Shown: positions 57,048 through 64,000 of the stretch, one piece after another | Layout of the letters: the number at the start of each line of letters is the position of its first letter | Position numbering within the stretch: position 1 is the first letter of the stretch | NCBI GenBank assembly: GCA_947627665.1 | Contig: CANQWX010000003.1 | Coordinates: 57,743-121,742 of the forward strand | DNA from: an uncultured Clostridia bacterium | GTDB taxonomy: Bacteria > Bacillota > Clostridia > Christensenellales > Borkfalkiaceae | Direction of reading: 5' to 3' | Length of the DNA: 64,000 bases | Notes under the pieces: generated by a model | What the model was told of the DNA's origin: nothing | The model's database searches: none | Seen by the model: the letters and a program-made list of their open reading frames with translations, nothing else | Program-made: the position numbers and the translations under genes

Positions 57048-58751
57048 ATGGAAAAGAACGACGTCATCATCGGCACCGCGGAGGCGCTCGGCACGAACGG
57101 GGAGGGGATCGTCCGCGAGGACGGGGTCACCGTTTTCGTGCCCCTTTTGTTACCGGGCGAGCGCGCGGGGATCCGCATCCTGCAACGGAAGGGCAACATC
57201 GCCTACGGCAAGGTGACGGAACTCTTCACGCCCGCAGAGGAGCGTGTGCGCCCCGAGTGCCCCGTATTCGGGCGTTGCGGCGGCTGCCGCCTGCAACACA
57301 TCAAGTACCGCTACCAGCTCGTCTTTAAGCAGAATCTCGTGAAGGACGCGCTCAAAAAGATCGGCGGCATTGACTGCCCCGTTTCCCGCTGCGAACGGAG
57401 CGACAGGGAGTACGGCTACCGCAACAAGCTGCAACTTCCCATCGGGCGGCAGAACGGCAAAAACGTCGTCGGTTTCTATGCGGAGCGCTCCCACCGCATC
57501 GTGCCCACGGAGGTCTGTCCCATCCACCCCGCTTGGTCGGAGAAGCTGATCGCCGCCGTTTACCAATTCATGGAAACGTGCGGGCTTGACGGCTACGACG
57601 AGGCGACGGGCAAAGGACAGCTCCGCCATATCGTGGTGCGGGAGCTGAAACACAAATACATCGTCACCCTCGTCACCGCCGAAAAAACGCTGACGGGTGT
57701 GGATTACTTCTTGTTTTTGCTGGACAAGATCTTCCCCGAATACAGCTTCTATCTCAATTACAACCCGTGCAACATCAACGTCGTTTTCGGCAAGGAGTTC
57801 ACTCTTCTCAAGGGCAAGGGGACGTACGAATGCGCGGAGGGCGGCATCTCCTTTGAGGCGGGCGCCAACACCTTTGTGCAGGTCAACGAGGGGGTGAGGA
57901 GCAAGCTCTACGAACGCGCGGTCTCCCTCGTGGAGGAGGGGGACACCGTCGTCGACTGTTACGCGGGCGGCGGGCTGCTCACCGCCATGTTCGCGCGCAA
58001 ATGCGGGAGGGCGTACGGGATCGAGATCGTGCCCGAGGCGACCCGCTGCGCCGATTCCCTTGCCGTGCGGAACGGCTTGACAGAGCAGATGACCGACCTC
58101 AACGGCGCCGTGGAGGAACTCCTGCCCAAGTTGCTCGGCGAGCTTCCCGAAGCGCCCGTCGTCGTGCTCGATCCGCCCCGCTCGGGCGTGGAGCGCAGCG
58201 TGATCGCGGCGATCGCGGAGAGCAATGTGCAAAAGGTGATCATGATCAGTTGCAATCCCGCCACGCTTGCGCGCGATCTGGGACTTTTGACGGGAAGTCT
58301 GCGGCCCAACGAAAAGGGGGAGCTTATCAAGGCGGAAGCTCCCGAGCCGCGCTACGAGATCAAGCTCGTGCAGCCCTTCGACATGTTCCCGCAGACCAAG
58401 TGGGTGGAAACATTGGTTGTCCTTTCCCACAAAAAACCCGACGGGCATATCGGCGTAAAAGTCGAATTCGGAGAGGGTGAAGGACAAATATCTTTGAAAG
58501 AAGTACAAAAACGCGCCGAGGAACGCAAGCCGAAAGAGAAAGTAACTTATAAGATGATACAGGAATACATCGAAAAGACTTACGGTTTCAAAGTCCATAC
58601 AGCTTATATTGCCGAAGTCAAGCGGGATTTGGGCTTGCCCATGTACGACGCTCCCAACGCCGTGGAAGAACTTAAAAGACCTCGTTCGCACCCCTCGCCG
58701 CAAATGGTCGAGGCAATCAAAGAGACCTTGAAACATTTTGAAATTATATAA
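57048..58751 (+). CDS. rlmD: 23S rRNA (uracil-C5)-methyltransferase RlmD-type with C-terminal extension
   Basis: A 567-residue SAM-dependent uracil-5-methyltransferase. An N-terminal TRAM domain (1-60) precedes the 4Fe-4S cysteines (CPVFGRCGGCRLQH), the SAM motif VVDCYAGGGLLTAMFA, LDPPRSGVE, and the catalytic-Cys block MISCNPATLARDL. The usual end is near VETLVVLSHKK (residue about 465). About 100 further residues follow, Lys/Glu-rich, with YKMIQEYIEKTYGFKVHTAY, GLPMYDAPNAVEEL and ending FEII. Base composition drops from about 58410, so this extension looks delivered by the inserted element downstream. Confidence 0.9.
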   Translation: MEKNDVIIGTAEALGTNGEGIVREDGVTVFVPLLLPGERAGIRILQRKGNIAYGKVTELFTPAEERVRPECPVFGRCGGCRLQHIKYRYQLVFKQNLVKDALKKIGGIDCPVSRCERSDREYGYRNKLQLPIGRQNGKNVVGFYAERSHRIVPTEVCPIHPAWSEKLIAAVYQFMETCGLDGYDEATGKGQLRHIVVRELKHKYIVTLVTAEKTLTGVDYFLFLLDKIFPEYSFYLNYNPCNINVVFGKEFTLLKGKGTYECAEGGISFEAGANTFVQVNEGVRSKLYERAVSLVEEGDTVVDCYAGGGLLTAMFARKCGRAYGIEIVPEATRCADSLAVRNGLTEQMTDLNGAVEELLPKLLGELPEAPVVVLDPPRSGVERSVIAAIAESNVQKVIMISCNPATLARDLGLLTGSLRPNEKGELIKAEAPEPRYEIKLVQPFDMFPQTKWVETLVVLSHKKPDGHIGVKVEFGEGEGQISLKEVQKRAEERKPKEKVTYKMIQEYIEKTYGFKVHTAYIAEVKRDLGLPMYDAPNAVEELKRPRSHPSPQMVEAIKETLKHFEII

Positions 58752-58805
58752 GAAAGATAGAGCACAGGAGAAATCTTGTGCTTTATAATTTATACGACAT
58801 GATTG

Positions 58806-58833
58806 CCGCACAGCGAAAGCCGTGCGGTTATTT
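58806..58833 (+). terminator. Terminator-like hairpin before the integrase
   Basis: CCGCAC (58806-58811) pairs with GTGCGG (58822-58827), extended by the inner AGC/GCC, followed by TTATTTTT. Confidence 0.6.
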
Positions 58834-58856
58834 TTATTTATAAGGAGAATGAGAAA

Positions 58857-59783
58857 ATGAAATATAAGGATTGGCTGTGTGAATGGCTGACTAACTATGT
58901 TAAGGTTGCAAGCAAACAGCGTACTTATGAAGGATACAAGGCGATAGCAGAATTACATATAGTACCGAAACTCGGAGAATATGAGCTATCCGAGATTACG
59001 CCGCTTATTGTGCAAAAGTTTATTACCGAACTTATGGAGTCAGGGAATCGACGAACAGGGAAAGGGCTGTCTCCTAATTTTGTAAAGTCGATCATCTCTG
59101 TTTTGCAGAACTCTCTCAGGACGGCACATATATTGGGGCTGATCCCCGAATACACGGCTAACAAGATAAAGCGCCCGAAGATAGTCGAAAAGCAAGTGGA
59201 ATGTTTCTCTTTGTCCGAGCAAAAAGCGATAGAGAAGAATGTTCTTGAAAGCAAGAAGCCAAAGCTCAAAGGAATCATTATCTGCCTTTATACGGGACTG
59301 AGGATCGGGGAACTGCTCGCCCTTACTTGGGATGATATCGATTTTCAAAAGGCAAGCCTTTCCGTCACAAAGACTTGTCACGACGGATATGTCGATGGGA
59401 AACGTTGTGTTATCGTTGATACGCCAAAGACCGAAACTTCGAGAAGAGTAATACCATTATCGAAATCGATAATTGATATTTTGAAAACAATGAAGAAGGA
59501 AAAATCCTGCAATTGCGTTATCTCCGAAAAAGGCAAACCTGTATTCTTGCGGAGCTACCAACGGACTTTTGAACTCCTCTTAAAACGGCTCGGGATAGCG
59601 CACAAAGGATTTCACGCGCTCAGGCACACGTTTGCCACTCGCGCCATAGAGTGCGGGATGGACGTAAAGACCTTATCCGAGATACTCGGACATAAGAATG
59701 CGACCATAACGCTAAATCGTTACGCCCACTCTCTTTGGGGGCATAAATCAGAGATGATGAACAAACTTGGCAAACTGTTATAA
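58857..59783 (+). CDS. Tyrosine site-specific recombinase (integrase)
   Basis: A 308-residue integrase. The N-terminal SAM-like core-binding domain (about 1-105) precedes the catalytic domain with the full set: Arg in TGLRIGE, Lys in TPKTETSRR, HALRHTFATRA, LGHKNATITLNRYAH with the nucleophilic Tyr. The arm-binding domain seen in Tn916-type integrases is short or absent. It should insert and excise the element at rlmD. The ATG at 58857 follows AAGGAGAATG. Confidence 0.9.
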   Translation: MKYKDWLCEWLTNYVKVASKQRTYEGYKAIAELHIVPKLGEYELSEITPLIVQKFITELMESGNRRTGKGLSPNFVKSIISVLQNSLRTAHILGLIPEYTANKIKRPKIVEKQVECFSLSEQKAIEKNVLESKKPKLKGIIICLYTGLRIGELLALTWDDIDFQKASLSVTKTCHDGYVDGKRCVIVDTPKTETSRRVIPLSKSIIDILKTMKKEKSCNCVISEKGKPVFLRSYQRTFELLLKRLGIAHKGFHALRHTFATRAIECGMDVKTLSEILGHKNATITLNRYAHSLWGHKSEMMNKLGKLL

Positions 59784-59787
59784 CGAA

Positions 59788-59829
59788 GAAAATGTGCATC
59801 CGTTACTATGACGGATGCACATTTTCCTT
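59788..59829 (+). terminator. Terminator after the integrase
   Basis: GAAAATGTGCATCCGT (59788-59803) pairs with ACGGATGCACATTTTC (59811-59826), a perfect 16-bp stem. The rest of the gap up to 60001 holds no gene I can support. Confidence 0.8.
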
Positions 59830-60001
59830 ATATATTGTAGCACATTTTGGAACCAAAGTCAAAGGAGATATACGGTTCGCGGAGTAATTTGTACGAATCA
59901 TTGTTTTTGGATGCTCTTTTCTTATCTTCATCGCCTTAAAAGTACACCTATCATAGTAACAGGCGCACTTTTCCAAAACCGATTGTACATCAATAATCGT
60001 T

Positions 60002-60997
60002 ATGGACAAAGTGAAAGACCTCTACAACATCGATATAAAAGAAAATGTTTTACGGCATTTAGACAATGCCCTTTTGAACATTCTCTTAAAAGACAAAAGT
60101 TCGGGACGAAATTTGATATGGGCGACCGATACTTACGTTTCACGCGGCGTTGGCTTCGGTCCGCAGGATTATATCACAATAAGCGCAATCACGGGATTGC
60201 GTGGAAACATAATAAAGCCTCGTGTAGAAAAATCGCAAAGGGAACAGCGACAACGCATAAAAAACAAAGCCGAAGTATTTACGCCTTCGTGGGTATGCAA
60301 CAAACAAAACAATCTTGTAGATAACGCTTGGTTCAATAGAGAAAATGTTTTTAATATCGAAACGGAGAACGGTTGGCAAACAATAACCGAAAAAGTCATA
60401 TTCCCTAATACCGACGGAAGAACATGGCAGGATTATGTCAAGGCGAATCGTTTGGAAATTACTTGCGGTGAAGCCCCGTATCTTACAAGCCGATACGATA
60501 CCGTTATGGGAAACTTTATAGAGCTTTCAGATCGTATAGGGCTTCTCGACCGCAAACTCCGCATAATCGATGAGAATGTCACCGAAGAAGCGGAATGGAT
60601 GAAATGGACGGTTATTGCATATCAATCCGTTTACGGGTTTGATTTTCAAGGCGATAACGTGCTGATTGCAAGAGAAAATCTGCTGTTCACTTTCATAGAC
60701 GCATACATAAGAAAATTCGATATTCCGCCGATCAAAGAATATCTGTTACGCATTGCCAAAATTTTAGCGTGGAATATATGGCAAATGGACGGACTTAAAT
60801 TTGTGATCCCTTACAGTTGCAAGCCGAAAATAAGTGGGCAATTATCTATTTTCGATGATGAAACAGACACCATAGAGTGCCCCGGTTGCGCAAAAAAAGA
60901 CAACAGCAAGCATACGGGCATCTACTGCAAAATTATGAATTGGACAAGGCAGCATACCGAAACTTTTATTTCTCAAATCGGGAGGAAAAACAAATGA
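60002..60997 (+). CDS. Restriction endonuclease subunit M-like protein
   Basis: A 331-residue protein resembling a widespread family annotated as restriction endonuclease subunit M: IKNKAEVFTPSWVCNKQNNLVDNAWF near residue 90-115, ITCGEAPYLTSRYDT near 155, and a Cys pair (ECPGCAKKD) near 295. Catalytic methylase motifs are not evident, so it may be a specificity or assembly subunit for the large helicase gene it overlaps by four bases. Low GC relative to the chromosome. The ATG at 60002 lacks a Shine-Dalgarno. Confidence 0.65.
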   Translation: MDKVKDLYNIDIKENVLRHLDNALLNILLKDKSSGRNLIWATDTYVSRGVGFGPQDYITISAITGLRGNIIKPRVEKSQREQRQRIKNKAEVFTPSWVCNKQNNLVDNAWFNRENVFNIETENGWQTITEKVIFPNTDGRTWQDYVKANRLEITCGEAPYLTSRYDTVMGNFIELSDRIGLLDRKLRIIDENVTEEAEWMKWTVIAYQSVYGFDFQGDNVLIARENLLFTFIDAYIRKFDIPPIKEYLLRIAKILAWNIWQMDGLKFVIPYSCKPKISGQLSIFDDETDTIECPGCAKKDNSKHTGIYCKIMNWTRQHTETFISQIGRKNK

Positions 60998-62730
60998 TTT
61001 ACAGTACGGCTTCTTATAAATTAATATACATATTCTCTATTCCCGATGAAGCGCATAGGGGTTTATTAAAAATCGGCGATGCCACGATTAAGACATCAAA
61101 AACGCTTGATGAGTTACAACCTAATTGCACCGAGCTGTTACTGGCTGCCGATCAGGGCAGGATCAAAGATTACACCTTTACGGCGGGAATCAAGGTGGAC
61201 TTATTATGGGCGCAACTCGCCCTACGTAAGCGCACAGATATTTACGACGGGCAAAAAATTACGATTTTCGATGGATTCCGCGACCACGATGTACATAATG
61301 TGCTGAAAAACAGCGGTATCAAAATATCATTCCCCAATGGCGTTAAAAACCGCGAATGGTTCGAATGTGATTTGCAAACGGCGAAGAACGCCATAGCGGC
61401 TGTACTCAATTATCGCGATTTTTTAAGTGAAAGCGAAAAGACGGCGATTTCCGAGCCGAAAATCACTCTGCGTGATGAACAACAGGATGCCGTAGACAGA
61501 ACGGTTGCGGCATATAGGAAGTACGATAAAATGCTCTGGAACGCAAAAATGCGTTTCGGTAAAACGCTTACCGCTTACGAGCTTATACGTTCGGGAAAAT
61601 ATCAAAAGACCATTGTTGTAACACATCGCCCCGTAGTCGAACACGGTTGGGAGGACGATCACCGTAAATTATTCGGAGCAGACAGTTCTCATGTCTTTAT
61701 GAAAAAGCAGAACCTCGTTTATTCAGAGGACTACTTTGATGCGGCTTCGGATATTAAAAACGATGTAGCTTTGACCAACGCGCGCGAACGAGGCGACTAT
61801 TTTACATACTTCGCTTCTATGCAAGACCTTCGCGGTTCTAAATGCGCAGGCGGCAAATTCAACAAAAACAATGCCGTTTTCGATATGGACTGGGATTTGA
61901 TAATCTATGACGAGGCGCATGAAGGAACGCAGACCGAACTTGGACAGCGCGTACAGGAACTTTTGGAAAGTCCCAAAAACGGTAAAAAGCCCAAAGTGTT
62001 GGAGCTGTCGGGAACTCCTTACAACATTTTGGATAAGTACGAGGATAATGTATTTGTTTGGGACTATGTTATGGAACAAGAGGCAAAGCAAGAATGGGCT
62101 TTTAAGCATCCTTGCGAGCCAAATCCGTACGAAGATATGCCGCGAATGAATATCTTTACGTTCGATATGAGCAAGGCGCTTTCAGCTTCCTATCGCTATG
62201 AAACTGAAACCTCGGCGTTCAATTTCAGAGAATTTTTCCGTGTTTACACGGGAGACCCAAATCGAGATTACGGACAAATTCCGCATGGTCGCTCTGTCGG
62301 CAATTTTGTTCATGAGGACGACGTAAAGGAATTTTTGAATATTATATCAACCGATAGCCCCGATACAAAGTATCCATTTGCGACTTATGAATATCGCAAA
62401 GAATTTAAGCACACGTTCTGGATCGTTCCCGGTGTGGCGGCGGCAAGGGCGCTTTCCGCCCTTCTGCAAAAACATCCCGTATTCTCCCATTACAGAGTCA
62501 TTAATGTCGCCGGCGAGGGCGATATTGAAATGCCTTATGACGACGCTTACAATGCGGTAAAGCAAGCAATAGCCGAAAATCCCTACACAATAACGCTGTC
62601 TTGCGGCAAACTCACCACGGGAGTTACCGTAAAGGAATGGACGGCGGTTATGATGCTTACGGGTTCTGCCACGACCGATGCCAAAGGCTATATGCAAACG
62701 ATTTTCGTGTTCAGTCCGCAGGCTATATAG
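60994..62730 (+). CDS. GIY-YIG-like/DEAD-box helicase, N-terminal part (ends at a frameshift)
   Basis: 578 residues are read before a premature TAG. Residues 1-135 resemble a T5orf172/GIY-YIG nuclease domain (KLIYIFSIPDEAHRGLLKIGDA, REWFECD). A superfamily 2 helicase follows: QxxxV at about 163, Walker A MRFGKT (186-191), DEAH (306-309), and a motif III-like LSGTPYNI near 352. At 62702-62705 the run ATTTTC appears to lack one T; adding it restores YMQTIFRVQSAGYIDG and a frame open to the window end. Likely the motor subunit of a restriction-modification or related defence system. Confidence 0.75.
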   Translation: MIYSTASYKLIYIFSIPDEAHRGLLKIGDATIKTSKTLDELQPNCTELLLAADQGRIKDYTFTAGIKVDLLWAQLALRKRTDIYDGQKITIFDGFRDHDVHNVLKNSGIKISFPNGVKNREWFECDLQTAKNAIAAVLNYRDFLSESEKTAISEPKITLRDEQQDAVDRTVAAYRKYDKMLWNAKMRFGKTLTAYELIRSGKYQKTIVVTHRPVVEHGWEDDHRKLFGADSSHVFMKKQNLVYSEDYFDAASDIKNDVALTNARERGDYFTYFASMQDLRGSKCAGGKFNKNNAVFDMDWDLIIYDEAHEGTQTELGQRVQELLESPKNGKKPKVLELSGTPYNILDKYEDNVFVWDYVMEQEAKQEWAFKHPCEPNPYEDMPRMNIFTFDMSKALSASYRYETETSAFNFREFFRVYTGDPNRDYGQIPHGRSVGNFVHEDDVKEFLNIISTDSPDTKYPFATYEYRKEFKHTFWIVPGVAAARALSALLQKHPVFSHYRVINVAGEGDIEMPYDDAYNAVKQAIAENPYTITLSCGKLTTGVTVKEWTAVMMLTGSATTDAKGYMQTIFVFSPQAI

Positions 62731-64000
62731 ACGGAAAACAAAAAGAAAACTGCTATGTTTTTGACTTTGCTCCCGACAGGTCTCTCCGTGTTGTTTCCGA
62801 AGCGCACCAACTGTCCCGCAAAGGACAAAAGAGCGACGAAAAGTATCGGGAACTTTTAGGCAAGTTTTTGAATTATTGTCCTATATATGCCATCGAGGGC
62901 GTAAGAATGCGCGAATACAATGTCGCCACGCTTATGCGGCAGATCAAGCGCGTGAGTTTGGACAACGCAATCAAGTCGGGCTTTGAGGACGACTCGCTTT
63001 ACAAAGTTGATGCGGGTATGGTCATGGACGAGCGCGACCGCGAATTTTTTGAAGCGCTCAAAAGCCGTCTCTCGGGGCATAAAAAATCTTCCGAAGGAAA
63101 CAAGGTCAAACTTGCCGACAACGGGATGACAGAGGCTGAATACGAAACAGCGAAGAAAGCCGAGCGTAAACCCAAAAAGGATTTGACGCCGGAGGAAAAA
63201 GCCGCGCTTGAAAAACTGAAGGAACAGCGTAAACAGCGGCAAACCTTTTTGGCGCTACTGCGCAATATTTCCATACGCTTACCGTTGCTTATTTTCGGCG
63301 CTGATGTTCCGCTTACCGAAAACATCACGATGGAAGATTTCGTGAATATTGTGGATGACGAGTCGTGGAAAGAGTTTTTGCCGTCCGACGTTACAAAAGA
63401 TTTGTTCCGTCGAAGCATTAAATATTTCGATGAGGATGTCCTGATCGGTGCGGGACTGCGCATACGCAGGCTCGTAAAGCAAGCCGATGAATATCCGCCC
63501 ACCGAGCGTATTCGCCGTCTTACGGAACTGTTCAATCACTTCCGTAACCCCGACAAGGAAACTGTGCTTACCCCGTGGCGTGTCGTCAATATGCACATGA
63601 GCGACTGTCTCGGCGGATATTGTTTCCTTAACGAACAGTTCGATAGTCGTGAGCCGCTTGACGAACCTCGCTTTGTGGATCGTGGACAAGTTACCGCCGA
63701 TCTGTTCAAAACGGATGAGGCGAAAATACTCGAAATCAATTCCAAATCGGGGCTTTATCCCTTGTATGCGGCATACTCGATTTACCGTCATCTTTTGCCC
63801 AAGAAGGAAGAAGATATGCCCGTATCGGAGCTTTACGCTATCTGGAACAGGGTGCTTGAAAACAATATATACGTCCTTTGCAAAACAAAAATGGCGCAGG
63901 ACATTACTCGCCGCACCCTTACGGGTTTTACAAAGGCAACAGTAAATACACATTATCAACCGCACCTATTGGATCGTATGAAAGCCGATATGGATTGGGT
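62706..64000 (+). CDS. Helicase/methylase-like protein, C-terminal part (frameshifted, continues past window)
   Basis: Continuation of the preceding frame after one missing T. It starts RVQSAGYIDG, covers the second helicase lobe, a charged linker (about residue 140-160 of this part), and then a region with PWRVVNMHMSDCLGGYCF and ILEINSKSGLYPLYAAYS, which resembles the SAM-binding start of Eco57I/N6-adenine methylase-type proteins. No stop codon occurs before 64000. Treated as one broken gene with the feature at 60994, or one gene with a sequencing error. Confidence 0.65.

Larger units (their letters stand above)
58390..64000 (+). mobile_element. Integrative element at the 3' end of rlmD (right end outside window)
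   Basis: Evidence: the drop in GC and change in codon use from about 58410, a tyrosine integrase immediately after rlmD, an rlmD tail unlike the normal end, and a restriction-like gene pair as cargo. The 3' end of rlmD/rumA is a known insertion site for phages and conjugative elements in Firmicutes. The left junction should lie near 58380-58420; the right end and its repeat are not visible. Confidence 0.65.

Overview
The window looks like one contig from a GC-rich, endospore-forming member of the Clostridia, probably a gut lineage. Sporulation genes (sipL-like, spoIVFA/spoIVFB, a SpoIIQ-like M23 protein, spmA/spmB) sit among housekeeping genes whose order matches Bacillus/Clostridium conventions: veg-sipL-ispE, spoIVFAB-rng, prmA-rsmE-mtaB, and the yaaO-like gene-holB-ricT-trmN6-rsmI. 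No rRNA or tRNA gene and no CRISPR array was seen.

Layout. 0-2.6 kb: a truncated lipoprotein gene divergent from a small HTH regulator, then an ArsB/NhaD-type transporter. 2.6-9.9 kb: veg, sipL, a lipoprotein, ispE, a membrane protein, a kinase-like protein and a cysteine desulfurase. 9.9-11.3 kb: an exported SGNH esterase. 11.5-18.5 kb: spoIVFA-spoIVFB-rng-prmA-rsmE-mtaB-HIT-tag, mostly with touching or overlapping ends. 18.5-19.8 kb: non-coding repeats, a broken SLOG-type gene and a tandem-HTH regulator. 19.9-33 kb: the M23 protein, a giant DUF4011/helicase/nuclease protein, comEC, holA, cdaA, a 35-residue membrane protein in the cdaR position, a DUF1015-like gene and aspartokinase. 33-35 kb: MarR regulator, a DnaA-box cluster, and a minus-strand set with a permuted papain-like protein. 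35.3-44.4 kb: greA, lysS, a membrane protein, then the decarboxylase-holB-ricT-ferredoxin-trmN6-rsmI run and an O-antigen-ligase-like protein. 44.7-50.2 kb: spmA/spmB, two BspA-type leucine-rich-repeat lipoproteins embedded in repeats, an XRE regulator and fba. 50.4-58.7 kb: a giant repeat lipoprotein, trpS, three poorly known genes and rlmD. About 58.4 kb to the end: a lower-GC island with a tyrosine integrase and a restriction-like gene pair, apparently inserted at the 3' end of rlmD.

Regulation is unusually legible. Seventeen-base-spaced -35/-10 pairs lie before many genes, and several put the -10 box only 6-9 bases from the start codon, implying leaderless mRNAs. SigmaE-like promoters precede sipL, spoIVFA and spmA. 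Two small HTH genes stand divergent from lipoprotein genes and have repeated operator motifs placed exactly between the -35 and -10 boxes of those lipoprotein genes.

The most notable items are the rlmD-targeting island with its helicase/methylase-like system (with a frameshift), the DUF4011 helicase-nuclease, the cdaR-position microprotein, the DnaA-box cluster, the leaderless promoters and a 110-bp near-perfect inverted repeat with copies 28.8 kb apart.
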